Source: Pirellulimonas nuda | GTDB taxonomy: Bacteria > Planctomycetota > Planctomycetia > Pirellulales > Lacipirellulaceae | Direction: 5' to 3' | Assembly: GCF_007750855.1 (NCBI RefSeq) | Contig: NZ_CP036291.1 | Coordinates: forward strand, 6,050,905-6,114,904 | DNA length: 64,000 nucleotides | In this document: positions 10,321 to 18,944 of the stretch, piece after piece | Numbering within the stretch: the stretch's first letter is position 1 | How the letters are laid out: every line of letters starts with the position of its first letter | Translations under genes and position numbers: made by a program | Notes under the pieces: generated by a model | The model's database searches: none | Told to the model about the DNA's origin: nothing | What the model saw: the letters and a program-made list of their open reading frames with translations, nothing else

Positions 10321-10372
10321 ACGAAAAGGGGACATTCCGCTTTATTGAAAAAGCAGAATGTCCCCTTTTCGT
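10321..10372. repeat. GGGGACATTC palindrome, intact copy
   Basis: Two 23-nt arms, 10321-10343 and 10350-10372, pair with one mismatch around a 6-nt loop (ATTGAA). The arms contain AAAAGGGGACATTC and GAATGTCCCCTTTT. The same palindrome recurs at 27383, with a diverged copy at 5183 and a half copy at 28021. It abuts the broken end of the IS256 remnant. Such elements are typical of REP sequences mobilised by IS200-like REP-associated transposases, but no such transposase gene is in the window. Confidence 0.9.
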
Positions 10373-10440
10373 CGCCCCCGCCGCTGCCTCCGGTCGCTGA
10401 CGCTTCCGGCTCCATGTGGGGTGGCGCGAGCGCGACCCGG

Positions 10441-11541
10441 CTACCGCTGCACGCGCGCCGACCCACCCGACGCCAGCGCCTCAACCTCGCTCAGCGTCGC
10501 CTGCGACACGTCGCCGGTGAACGTGGTCAGCAGCGCGCCGTGGGCCCAGCCTAGGCGCAGCGCGTCCTCGGCCGGCTTGCCCTTGATGAGGCCGTAGATC
10601 AGGCCCGAGGCGAAGCCGTCGCCGCCGCCGATGCGGCAGACGACGTCTAGCTCCATCGTCGGGCTGACGTGGCGTTCGCCGTCGATCCACAGCACCGCGG
10701 CCCAACTGTGGCGGTTGGTGCTCTTCACCTCGCGCAGCGTGGTGGCGACCGCGCGGATGTTGGGGTAGGCCTTGCGGACCGACTCGATCATGCCGAAGAA
10801 CGCCTCGGGGTCGAGCTTCGATTTGGACTCGACGTTTTGCCCTTCGAGGCCGAGCCCCTTCTGCAGGTCTTCTTCATTACCGACCAGAACATCGGTGTTG
10901 GCGACGATCTTCTTCATCAGCTCGCGGCCGTGGGCCTCGGCGTCGGCGCCACCGGCGGGGTTGAGCGTCTTCCACAGCTTGGCGCGGTAGTTGAGGTCGA
11001 ACGAGGTGATGGCGCCCGCCTGTTTGGCGGCCTGCATCCCCTCAACAATCAGGTCGGCGGTGTGGGGGCCGATCGCGGCGAAGATGCCGCCGGAGTGGAA
11101 CCAGCGGCAGCCGCCGGCGAAGACCTGCTTCCAATCGATGTCGCCCGGCTTCAGCAGGGCGGCGGCTTCGTTGGCGCGGTTGTAGAACACCACCGGGGGG
11201 CGGACGCCGTGGCCGCGGTCGCTGTACACGGTGGCCATGTTGGGGCCGCGGACGCCGTCGTGCTCGAACCGCTTGTAGAAGGGGCGGACGCCCCGCTCGC
11301 GCACCTGGCGTTCGATCAGCTCGCCGACGCCGTTGTCGACCATCGCCGTGGCGATGCCGGTCGAGAGGCCGAAGCAGCTCGCCAGGTTGGCGGCGACGTT
11401 GTACTCGCCGCCGGAGACGTGGACTTCGAGGGAGCGGGCGGCCCGGAAGGGGACCTGACCCGGGTCGAGCCGGTTGACGAGGGCGCCCAGGGACAGCAGA
11501 TCGAGCTCGCAGGGCTTGGTCGAAACGGGAAGAGGGGCCAT
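10441..11541 (-). CDS. PfkB-family sugar kinase, 2-keto-3-deoxygluconate kinase-like
   Basis: 366 residues from ATG at 11541. A second ATG seven codons upstream (11562) is possible, but the internal one has the purine-rich GCGAGA ahead of it. PfkB hallmarks: GGEYNVAANLA near residue 46 (sugar-binding side), DLNYRAKLW in the middle (DxNxR-type motif of KDG kinases), and GGGDGFASGLIYGL near the C-terminus with the catalytic Asp and anion hole. These enzymes phosphorylate furanose-type sugars or sugar acids with ATP in the cytoplasm; KDG kinase acts in hexuronate and Entner-Doudoroff catabolism. The exact substrate is inference. It is divergently transcribed from the Nramp-like transporter, with 91 bp between starts. 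Confidence 0.85.
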   Translation of the reverse strand: MAPLPVSTKPCELDLLSLGALVNRLDPGQVPFRAARSLEVHVSGGEYNVAANLASCFGLSTGIATAMVDNGVGELIERQVRERGVRPFYKRFEHDGVRGPNMATVYSDRGHGVRPPVVFYNRANEAAALLKPGDIDWKQVFAGGCRWFHSGGIFAAIGPHTADLIVEGMQAAKQAGAITSFDLNYRAKLWKTLNPAGGADAEAHGRELMKKIVANTDVLVGNEEDLQKGLGLEGQNVESKSKLDPEAFFGMIESVRKAYPNIRAVATTLREVKSTNRHSWAAVLWIDGERHVSPTMELDVVCRIGGGDGFASGLIYGLIKGKPAEDALRLGWAHGALLTTFTGDVSQATLSEVEALASGGSARVQR

Positions 11542-11632
11542 GGTTGTCTCGCGTTGAGGCATGCGGGTGATTCTGGGGCGGGGACTGTGTATGCTATTGC
11601 CACTAATCTCCCCCGCTAATCCACGAATCGCA

Positions 11633-13381
11633 ATGGTCCAGCCCGACAACCGTTTAGCCCGCGACCGGGCCGCCCTCGACGCGGTGGCCGACCGCGGCCC
11701 GGCCGCCAAAGCCGTCACCTATCTCAGGCTCTCCGGCCCCGGCTGGCTGCAGAGCGCCATCACGCTGGGTGGCGGGTCGCTGGCCGGCGGGCTCTACCTG
11801 GGCGTTTTGTGCGGGTACAGCATGATGTGGCTGCAACCGCTGGCGATGATGCTGGGGGTGGCCATGCTCTCTGCGATCGCCTACGTGACGCTCTCAACAG
11901 GGCGCCGGCCGTTCCGGCTGGTGGTTGAGGAAGTGAACCCCGTGCTGGGTTGGGGCTGGGCCATCGCCACGATCATGGCCAACATCGTGTGGTGCCTGCC
12001 GCAGTTCACGCTGGGGGCCGCGGCGCTGCGCCAGAACCTGCTGCCGGGCGTGCTGGGGGACGAGGCGACCGGAACGCTCGGCGGGAACACCGGATTGGTG
12101 GTGGCCGTGGCGCTGCTGGCCACGTGTGCGCTGGCGACGATCGCCTCGTACGAACGCGGCGGCCGCGGCATGGCCATCTTTGAGTCGGTGTTGAAGCTGC
12201 TCGTCGGGGTGATTGTGCTGTGCTTTGTTGGCGTCGTGTGGAAGCTGACCGGCGTGGCGGGGGGCATCGACTGGAGCGCCGTGTTTAGCGGCCTAATCCC
12301 GCGGCTCTCGTCCGTCACGGAGCCATCGCCCGCGTTTCGCGAGCCCCTGGCCGCAGCCGGAGACCTGGGGTCGCGGTTCTGGCAAGGGCTGATCGTGGGA
12401 GATCAGCGCGACGTGATGTTCACGGCCGCGGCCACCGCGGTGGGCGTCAACATGACGTTCCTGCTCCCCAACTCACTGCTCGACCGCGGCTGGGACCGCC
12501 GGTTCCGCGGGCTGTCGATCGTGGACTTAGGGGTCGGCCTGTTCATCCCGTTCATGATCGCCACGAGCTGCGTGGTGATGTCTTCCGCGGCGCGGTTCCA
12601 CGGCCAGTACAATGAGGCCCTGGTGGCGGCCGAGCCCAGCATCGAGGCGACGCGCGAGGCGGCCGGCGCCGCGCCGGCCAAGGAGTACCTGGGGCTGCTT
12701 GATAAGCGGTTGGGGGCCGAGTACGGCGAGGACGCAAGCGGGTGGAGCGACCAAGAACGCCAGGCGAAGCGCGCGGCGCTGCCCGCCGCGGACCGGCAGC
12801 TCGCGGCCATGTTGGTCCGACGCGACGCCTCGGACCTGGCCGCGGCGCTCGAGCCGTTGGTGGGGAAGTCGGTGTCGCAGTTGGTGTTTGGCTGCGGCGT
12901 GCTGGCGATGGCGTTGTCGACCATCGTGGTGCTGATGCTGATCAACGGCTACGCGGTGTGCGAGGTGCTGGGGCAGCCTCACCGGGGGATGGTGCACTTT
13001 CTCGGCTCGCTGGCGCCGCTGGTGTTCGGGGTCGTGGTGCCGTTCTTCTGGAAGGACGCCATGTTTTGGCTCGCGGTGCCGACCAGCGTGTTCGGCATTA
13101 TGCTGATCCCGATCGCGTACTTCGTGTTCGTGTTCCTGATCAACAGCCGCCGGGTGCTGGGGGACGCGGCGCTAACCGGGGGGTGGCGTACGGCGGTCAA
13201 CGCGGTGTTGATCCCGGGCGCGGCAATCGCCGCGGGCGCCGCCGGCTGGAGCATCTGGACACGCACCCAGCCCTTCCCCGGGACTGGGATCGAGACGCGC
13301 TGGATCGCGATCGCCGCCTCGGCGACGTTTATCGCCCTTGCATTGCTGGTGCGCCGCAAGGCGCTATCCCGGCCAACATAA
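11633..13381 (+). CDS. Nramp-related membrane transporter without the canonical metal motifs
   Basis: 582 residues from ATG 11633; an upstream in-frame start at 11561 would add a non-matching leader. About eleven hydrophobic segments are visible. The overall order (SGPGWLQSAI in TM1, PxxxLGxxAL region in TM3, IPFMIATSCVV in TM7) fits the Nramp divalent-metal transporter fold. However, the TM1 metal motif DPGN reads LGGGS and the TM6 MPH motif reads NMTFLLPNS. A ~100-residue soluble insertion (about 325-425, rich in Glu/Ala/Arg) sits between later TMs. Metal transport is therefore uncertain. It may be a planctomycete-type Nramp paralogue with another substrate. Divergent from the sugar kinase; downstream lies the IS701 element. 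Confidence 0.8.
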   Translation: MVQPDNRLARDRAALDAVADRGPAAKAVTYLRLSGPGWLQSAITLGGGSLAGGLYLGVLCGYSMMWLQPLAMMLGVAMLSAIAYVTLSTGRRPFRLVVEEVNPVLGWGWAIATIMANIVWCLPQFTLGAAALRQNLLPGVLGDEATGTLGGNTGLVVAVALLATCALATIASYERGGRGMAIFESVLKLLVGVIVLCFVGVVWKLTGVAGGIDWSAVFSGLIPRLSSVTEPSPAFREPLAAAGDLGSRFWQGLIVGDQRDVMFTAAATAVGVNMTFLLPNSLLDRGWDRRFRGLSIVDLGVGLFIPFMIATSCVVMSSAARFHGQYNEALVAAEPSIEATREAAGAAPAKEYLGLLDKRLGAEYGEDASGWSDQERQAKRAALPAADRQLAAMLVRRDASDLAAALEPLVGKSVSQLVFGCGVLAMALSTIVVLMLINGYAVCEVLGQPHRGMVHFLGSLAPLVFGVVVPFFWKDAMFWLAVPTSVFGIMLIPIAYFVFVFLINSRRVLGDAALTGGWRTAVNAVLIPGAAIAAGAAGWSIWTRTQPFPGTGIETRWIAIAASATFIALALLVRRKALSRPT

Positions 13382-13468
13382 CAAGCCTACCCTACCCACC
13401 TGCCCCGACCGGCGTGGCTGGCGTCAAGATTGTCCCTCGACGACGCCGGCTAACACTACAGCGCTAGG

Positions 13469-13706
13469 TCACGTCCATCTGCATCGTATCAGGCCTTTGA
13501 GAATGATGCCGTTTCTCCGCAGTTTTTTCAGGGTTCGCTTCCGGTGGGAGGCCCGCGCGGCGGCGTTGCGTTGTTGCCAGTGCTGGATGACGTTGGCGGT
13601 GTGCTCGATGAGCGTCGGCGAGGCCCGGCCGTTACGCTGCCAACTCGGCAGCAGCGCGCCGACGGCGGCGTGGACTTGGCAGACCGTGACCTCCGGATTT
13701 TTTCCC
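13469..13706 (-). pseudogene. Out-of-frame C-terminus of the IS701 transposase
   Basis: In the frame offset from the main transposase, KNPEVTVCQVHAAVGALL and on to RKRTLKKLRRNGI reads as the normal C-terminal helix bundle and basic tail of IS701-family transposases. It joins the main frame at the six-A run (13698-13703). It has no start of its own and can only be made by frameshifting or transcript slippage. Confidence 0.8.
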
Positions 13707-14909
13707 CCGCAGCCGTTCACGACAGCGGGCCAGGAACAAGTAGCTGACGCACGACAGGATCAAATGGCGTTTGAGACCGAGGTAACAGCGGCCCTCCCAC
13801 TGATCGAGTCCGATCTCCTGCTTCTGGTCGCGGAAGCACCGTTCGACGCGCCACCGCGAGAACGCGACCAGCAACAACGTCTCGATGGTCGTGTCGGACG
13901 GGGCGTTGCTGATGAAATACTTCACCTCATCGTGGTTCAATGCGTTGCGGGCGACGAGCAGGTGGAGTTCGATCCCCGGCAACCCGTCGTCGTTCTTCAT
14001 GACGATGCGGGCGTGCTTCGCCTCCCACACGAGCGGCCCCTTCTCGCCGTCCTTCACGTAGTACCGGGTCCACGCTTGATCACGCAGCTCGGGCCAGTTC
14101 TCGGCGAGGTCTTGCACGCTCTGCGGGGCGCTCGCTGCGGCGACCAACCGCGGGACCTTGCGGGGCCGGCCGCGACCGCCGCGGCGAAAGGGTCGCTCCG
14201 TCACGCGCGGCCGGTCGGTCCAACACGAGAACGTCGTCGGGACCTCGGCGACGAAGCGTTGCTTTCGACCGTCCAAGCCCTGCAAAAACAGCGGCTTTCC
14301 GCCGTAGCCTTCGTCGAACGTCAGCCAGTCGAACATCACGCCGTGGGCCGCGGCCCGATCGCAAAGCTCCAGGGCGATCTTCCACTTGGAGCGGTAGACC
14401 ATGTCCTCGGGAATGCCGGCGGCCCGACACCGCTGGCGGTCCTCCGACCAACTCTCCGGCAAGAACAGCTCGCCGTCGACCAGCGCGTGGAAGTCGCCGG
14501 TCGCGTAGCCCAAGTGGACCGTGACGATGCCGTTCTCCTGCTTGCCGACGCAGCCGCAGTACTGCCGCTGCACGCCGGGCGTCTTGTCCCCCTTCTTGAC
14601 GTCGCTCGTTTCGTCGATCAGGCCGATCGAGTGCGGCCCCGCATGATCTCGGAGGACGATCTCTTGGAGTCGCCGGCGCACGGCGTCTTCGTCCCAGCGG
14701 TGCTGGGCCAGGAACTCTTGCAGCGTCCGCGGCGCCACTCCGGCGGCCAGCGCCATCGGCTCGCAACTCTTCGCGGGCAGTTCGGAGAGTTGGCCTTCGA
14801 CGTAGGTTGGCAAGTGCGCACGAGTATCTCGACGCGAGAAACAGGCGTCGAATTCGTGCAAGTAACTCGTCAATTCCGGCTTCAAACGGCGGATCTCATC
14901 GGCGTCCAT
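13632..14909 (-). CDS. IS701-family transposase, frameshifted near the C-terminus
   Basis: 425 residues in this frame from ATG 14909. Family features: helical N-terminal DNA-binding part, SIGLIDETSDVKKGDKTPGV (first catalytic Asp), WLTFDEGYG (second Asp), and FSRWRVERCFRDQKQEIGLDQWEGR (the YREK-like segment with the catalytic Glu). After LARCRERLRGKKSG the frame reads a short Arg/Pro-rich tail unlike the family. The expected C-terminus lies in the neighbouring frame (13469-13720). A run of six T on the plus strand (six A in the gene) at 13698-13703 is the shift point; five A would restore one frame. Either a mutation or slippage at the A run. Confidence 0.88.
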   Translation of the reverse strand: MDADEIRRLKPELTSYLHEFDACFSRRDTRAHLPTYVEGQLSELPAKSCEPMALAAGVAPRTLQEFLAQHRWDEDAVRRRLQEIVLRDHAGPHSIGLIDETSDVKKGDKTPGVQRQYCGCVGKQENGIVTVHLGYATGDFHALVDGELFLPESWSEDRQRCRAAGIPEDMVYRSKWKIALELCDRAAAHGVMFDWLTFDEGYGGKPLFLQGLDGRKQRFVAEVPTTFSCWTDRPRVTERPFRRGGRGRPRKVPRLVAAASAPQSVQDLAENWPELRDQAWTRYYVKDGEKGPLVWEAKHARIVMKNDDGLPGIELHLLVARNALNHDEVKYFISNAPSDTTIETLLLVAFSRWRVERCFRDQKQEIGLDQWEGRCYLGLKRHLILSCVSYLFLARCRERLRGKKSGGHGLPSPRRRRRAAAELAA

Positions 14910-15051
14910 GCTAGCGGCCCTGCGCCAGGTCGCCCCCCTGCGACACCAACAACATGGCCGATCGCCCAAACGCAAACAAGATCAACGTAGCGCTGTAGTA
15001 CTAACTGCGCCGGTCCCACGTCCGTCGACACGCACTCACGAGAAGACCACG

Positions 15052-16521
15052 ATGGCTGCCACACGACCCGGTTCCTCCCTCGGCGCCTACGCGCTGTTCG
15101 CCACGGCGGCCCTGCTGCTTCCGGGCTGCGATTCCAAGAACGACCCAATCGCAAAGGCAGGAGCGGGCGAGAAAGACGCCCCCGGCATCATGGAAACCAA
15201 GGCGATCGCGGAAGAGGGCTTCGTCTACGGGCTTCCGATCGTGATGAACTACGCGGTCATGCACGACTACGCCGTTGACAAAGACTCCGGCCAATTCAAA
15301 GCGCCGTTTAACGAGATCAAGAACGAGGCGCGGGTGTTCACGTACAAGGACACCGCGATCGTCACCCCCAACAGCGACACCCCGTACTCCTTCTTGTGGA
15401 TGGACCTGCGGGCCGAGCCGATGGTGCTGTCGGTCCCGGAGGTCGAAAAGGGGCGCTACTACGCCGTGCAGCTTGAGGACGGCAACACCTTCAACTTCGG
15501 CTACATCGGCAGCCGGGCGACCGGCAACCAAGCTGGCGTTTACCTGGTGGCGGGCCCTGATTGGAAGGGAGAGAAGCCCGAGGGGATCAAGGAGGTCTTC
15601 CACTCCACCACGCAGTTCGCGCTGGCCGGCTACCGGACGCAACTCTTCAATGCCGCAGACATGCCGAACGTCGAGAAGGTGCAGGCGGGCTACAAGGCGC
15701 AGCCGTTGTCCGCGTACCTCGACAAGCCCGCCCCCCCTGCCCCGGCCAAGATCGACTTCCCGAAGATCGACAAGGCGATGGTGAAGACCGGGTTCTTCGA
15801 CTACCTCGACTTCGCACTCCAGTTCGCCCCCGCGGGCCCCGAAGAAAAAGAGATCCGCGCAAAGCTGGCGAGCATCGGCGTCGGGCCGGGCAAGAAGTTC
15901 GACTTCAAAGACCTATCGCCCGAGCACAAGGCCGAGGTGCTGATCGCGATGAAAGAGGGCGAGTCGAAGATCGATAACTTCCTGACCCAGCAGCAGAAGG
16001 AAGTGAACGGCTGGAAGATCGGCTCGTTCTTTGGCGACCGCGCGTTCTTCGACGGCAACTGGCTGCTACGCGCCGCCGGCGCCAAGGGGGGCATCTACGG
16101 CAACGACGCCGTGGAGGCGACCTATCCCATGACACGTGTAGACGGCTCCGGGCAGACGCTCGACGGCAGCAAGCACGACTACACGGTCACGTTCCCTGAA
16201 GGTCAACTGCCGCCCGTGAACGCGTTCTGGTCGGTCACCATGTACGACGGCAAGACACAGCTCTTGATCGAGAACCCGATCCAACGCTACTTGATCAACT
16301 CTCCGATGCTGCCTGAGCTCAAGATGAACGACGACGGATCGCTCACCCTGTACATCCAGAAAGACTCCCCGGGCAAGGAGAAAGAGTCGAACTGGCTCCC
16401 GGCGCCCGACGGGCCGATCTACCTGGTCATGCGGCTCTACTGGCCGAAAACCGAGTCCCCTTCGGTGCTCCCCCCCGGCGAGGGGAGTTGGAGCCCGCCG
16501 CCGGTAGTCGCGGTTCAATAG
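15052..16521 (+). CDS. DUF1254/DUF1214-domain lipoprotein
   Basis: 489 residues from ATG 15052, preceded by GAGAAG at suitable spacing. The N-terminus carries a lipoprotein signal with lipobox LLLPGC, so it is exported and membrane-anchored. The DUF1254 part is seen around TPNSDTPYSFLWMDLRAEP and DGNTFNFGYIGSRATG; the DUF1214 part near the C-terminus around FWSVTMYDGKTQLLIENPIQRY and LMRLYWPK-like VMRLYWPK. Proteins with both domains are widespread in bacteria and have no settled biochemical role. A longer open frame upstream runs into the IS701 end and is not used. A standalone gene by spacing. Confidence 0.92.
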   Translation: MAATRPGSSLGAYALFATAALLLPGCDSKNDPIAKAGAGEKDAPGIMETKAIAEEGFVYGLPIVMNYAVMHDYAVDKDSGQFKAPFNEIKNEARVFTYKDTAIVTPNSDTPYSFLWMDLRAEPMVLSVPEVEKGRYYAVQLEDGNTFNFGYIGSRATGNQAGVYLVAGPDWKGEKPEGIKEVFHSTTQFALAGYRTQLFNAADMPNVEKVQAGYKAQPLSAYLDKPAPPAPAKIDFPKIDKAMVKTGFFDYLDFALQFAPAGPEEKEIRAKLASIGVGPGKKFDFKDLSPEHKAEVLIAMKEGESKIDNFLTQQQKEVNGWKIGSFFGDRAFFDGNWLLRAAGAKGGIYGNDAVEATYPMTRVDGSGQTLDGSKHDYTVTFPEGQLPPVNAFWSVTMYDGKTQLLIENPIQRYLINSPMLPELKMNDDGSLTLYIQKDSPGKEKESNWLPAPDGPIYLVMRLYWPKTESPSVLPPGEGSWSPPPVVAVQ

Positions 16522-16583
16522 CGCGGCGCCGCGGCGGGTAGGCCGGCTCGATCGTCGTCCTGCCACCCCGCAAGGCGGGCACG

Positions 16584-17111
16584 CTAGGCGCTCGCCTTGA
16601 GGTCGGGCTCGGCGAGCACCGGTCCGTTGCTTTCCTGAGCCTCCATCGCGCGTCGGGCGCGATCGACCGTCTCTTGCGTTCCGGTGACTAGCAGCACGGC
16701 GCGGCCGTTCTTGAGGTGTTTCTCGATCTGGAACTTGCGGTCGTCTTTGACGCGCCCAAAGGCCAAGCCCGCCAGGGTGACGCCCCACAGCACGCCGATC
16801 GCCCCCCCCAGCAGCCCGCTTTGCCACATCCCGCCGAACAGCGTCGGGAAGAAGTACAGCCCCAGCCCTCCCCCCAGCACCAAGCCTATGCTGAGCCCAA
16901 AGGCCATCCGGGTGGCCCGGCTGGGGACGCTGCGGACCACTTCGAGCCGTTCGGCATTTAGGGCGTCTTTCCCCTGCAAGATGCTGATGGCGCCGGCGTG
17001 GAAGTCGTCTTCCAGCAGCCGCAGCCTGGCTTGCCTAGCGTCTTCAAGCGACTCGAAGACGGCCACCATCTCTGGGGGGTGCGGATCGGCGTTGCGGGTA
17101 TGCGTAGTCAT
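16584..17111 (-). CDS. Membrane protein of the general-stress type, function unknown
   Basis: 175 residues. The N-terminal ~60 residues (VAVFESLEDARQARLRLLED) resemble the small alpha/beta domain found in general-stress proteins of the YflT/DUF1269 kind, which bind nothing known. Residues about 68-115 hold two Gly-rich hydrophobic segments. A second alpha/beta-like motif follows (HLKNGRAVLLVTGTQETVDRARRAM). The layout, with soluble domains around a Gly-rich membrane hairpin, is like DUF1269 membrane proteins. Function cannot be inferred. It lies between the DUF1254 gene (convergent) and the S41 protease gene (same strand, 78 bp). Confidence 0.75.
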   Translation of the reverse strand: MTTHTRNADPHPPEMVAVFESLEDARQARLRLLEDDFHAGAISILQGKDALNAERLEVVRSVPSRATRMAFGLSIGLVLGGGLGLYFFPTLFGGMWQSGLLGGAIGVLWGVTLAGLAFGRVKDDRKFQIEKHLKNGRAVLLVTGTQETVDRARRAMEAQESNGPVLAEPDLKASA

Positions 17112-17189
17112 GGCTTGCCTCCTGATTGAGCGGACGGGGTACGTCGCTGCAATCGGGGCGCCAAGCCAGGCGCGAAACGCCGCCGGGGC

Positions 17190-18944
17190 CTAACGCATGG
17201 CCACCTGCCGCACCGCGGCCTCGATCGCCTGGGCGAGGGCCGCGTCGAGCTGCGGATCGGGCTTCGACGGACCGCGGTAGGCGACGACGGTCTTCTGATT
17301 GTCGGCCGGGGAGACCAGCAGCCCCGGGTCGGGGCTCACGCCGACGCCGTTGATCGGTTTGCCCAGCGGCGAGTAGAACTTGGCCGTGGTCAGCCGGATG
17401 CCGGCGCCCCCGATGCCCAGCGGGAAGATGCCCTGCACCGAGCCCTTGCCGAACGACCGCTGGCCGACGATCGCCCCGCGGTGGTTGTCGCGGATCGCGG
17501 CGGCAAAGATCTCGCTGGCGCTGGCGCTGTCGCCGTCGATCAGCACCACCAACGGCACCCGCCAGGTGCCGCCGCGGTTGGCGCGGTAGTCGAAGTCTTC
17601 GCCCGGGCTGCGGCCGCGGGTCGAGACGATGCCCCCCTGGGCGACGAACTTGTCGGCCAGCTCGACCGCGGCGGTCAGCAGGCCGCCGGGGTTGCCGCGG
17701 AGGTCGACCACCAGGCTCTGCATCCCCTGACGGTGAAGGTCCCACAACGCGGTGTCGAAGTCGCGGCTGGTGGTCTTCTGGAACACCGGCAGCCGCAGGT
17801 ACGCCACCCCTTGGGTCTTGTCGATAATGCTCACGTCTTCGAGGCTGGGGACCTCTACATGCTCGCGCCGGACCGCCACGATGTGGGCGCCCTGCCGAGC
17901 GGCGCTCGGCGGGCCGCGGTAGCCGACCGTCGATCCGCCCTGAGGCTGCGTGTCCGCCAGGCTGGGCGCCAGGTCGCTGCCGGCCGGGACCACCGACACG
18001 CGGCACGTCGAGCCCTCAACGCCGGTGAGCAGCGCCGCCGCCTCGTCGGTAGAGAGTTCGGAAGTGACCCGCCCGTCCACGGCTACGATCCGGTCGCCGG
18101 CGTAGATGCCGGCCCGTTCGGCCGGGCTGCCCGGGATGGTGCGGACGACCAACAGGTCGCCGTTGTCGGCCTTGAGCTCGACCCCTAGGCCGACGAAGTT
18201 TCCTTCGATCTGCGAGTAGACGTCGCGGAGCTGGTCGGGAGTCAGGAACGACGAGTAGTGGTCGAGCCCCTCCGCGGAGGTCGCGGCGAACTCCAGCAGC
18301 GTGGCTGCTTTGCTCAGCCCCAAGCGGAACTCGCCGATCCGAGCCGCCTCTTCTGCGGCTTCGAGCATCTGCTGGCGGCTCGAGATCGCCCCGCGGCGGC
18401 TGATAGCGGCCCGCATCTCTTGCCCGGCCGACACGATCTGCTCACCCGAGGCGCGGACGCCGTTGCTGGTGCGGAACGCCTCGCTCCGCAACGCCACGTC
18501 GACGCCGTACCCGCCGCGTTGGACGAGCTGGCTCCAAGGGGGAGACGTCACGTAGTGCGAGTCGATCTTCCGCAGCAGGTCCGACAGCAGGTCGCGCGCC
18601 TCACGCTCGCCGAACGAGCGGACGGCGGCCAGGAAGCTGGGGTCGGTGTAGCGGCGGTCGAGGCTGTGGTGCACGCGGGCGATGTCGAATCGCTGCTGCA
18701 GCTCGGCGCTGTCCGGGAACTGGCGGAGCGCTTCTTCGTACTGCCCGAGGGCCTCGGACCAACTCCCCTGCTGCTCGAGCGCTAGCCCGGCGCTGAGGGT
18801 TTTGGCGATCTCCGCAGGTTCTGTTGGGTTAGGCTGCTGGGCCTGGGCCGACGGCGCCAGGAGCAGCCCGGAACAGATACACCAGCACAACAGTGCAGGC
18901 GAAAGCAAGAGCCGGAGGCTTGGGGTTGGGACCCTGTAACGCAT
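17190..18944 (-). CDS. S41-family C-terminal processing protease with PDZ domain
   Basis: 584 residues from ATG 18944, placed before a signal peptide (hydrophobic LLLSPALLCWCICSGLLL, cleavage near SAQAQQ). Residues about 30-100 hold a TPR-like helical stretch. The PDZ domain is around GLGVELKADNGDLLVVRTIP and GIYAGDRIVAVDGR. The peptidase domain has VVDLRGNPGGLL, catalytic Ser in DSASASEIFAAAIRDN, and catalytic Lys in RSFGKGSVQ. S41 proteases degrade or trim C-termini of exported and envelope proteins. A longer frame upstream of 18944 lacks signal-peptide character. The 913-bp gap upstream probably contains its promoter. Confidence 0.93.
   Translation of the reverse strand: MRYRVPTPSLRLLLSPALLCWCICSGLLLAPSAQAQQPNPTEPAEIAKTLSAGLALEQQGSWSEALGQYEEALRQFPDSAELQQRFDIARVHHSLDRRYTDPSFLAAVRSFGEREARDLLSDLLRKIDSHYVTSPPWSQLVQRGGYGVDVALRSEAFRTSNGVRASGEQIVSAGQEMRAAISRRGAISSRQQMLEAAEEAARIGEFRLGLSKAATLLEFAATSAEGLDHYSSFLTPDQLRDVYSQIEGNFVGLGVELKADNGDLLVVRTIPGSPAERAGIYAGDRIVAVDGRVTSELSTDEAAALLTGVEGSTCRVSVVPAGSDLAPSLADTQPQGGSTVGYRGPPSAARQGAHIVAVRREHVEVPSLEDVSIIDKTQGVAYLRLPVFQKTTSRDFDTALWDLHRQGMQSLVVDLRGNPGGLLTAAVELADKFVAQGGIVSTRGRSPGEDFDYRANRGGTWRVPLVVLIDGDSASASEIFAAAIRDNHRGAIVGQRSFGKGSVQGIFPLGIGGAGIRLTTAKFYSPLGKPINGVGVSPDPGLLVSPADNQKTVVAYRGPSKPDPQLDAALAQAIEAAVRQVAMR

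Larger units (their letters stand above)
13454..15000. mobile_element. Complete IS701-family insertion sequence, 1547 bp
   Basis: Inverted ends CACTACAGCGCTAGGT (left) and, read inward from the right, TACTACAGCGCTACGT bound the element. A 4-bp direct repeat CTAA flanks it at 13450-13453 and 15001-15004, matching the YTNR-type 4-bp target duplication of IS701. One transposase gene lies inside on the minus strand. The element sits between the Nramp-like gene and the DUF1254 gene and disrupts neither. The exact terminal base on each side is assigned by fitting the target duplication. Confidence 0.88.
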
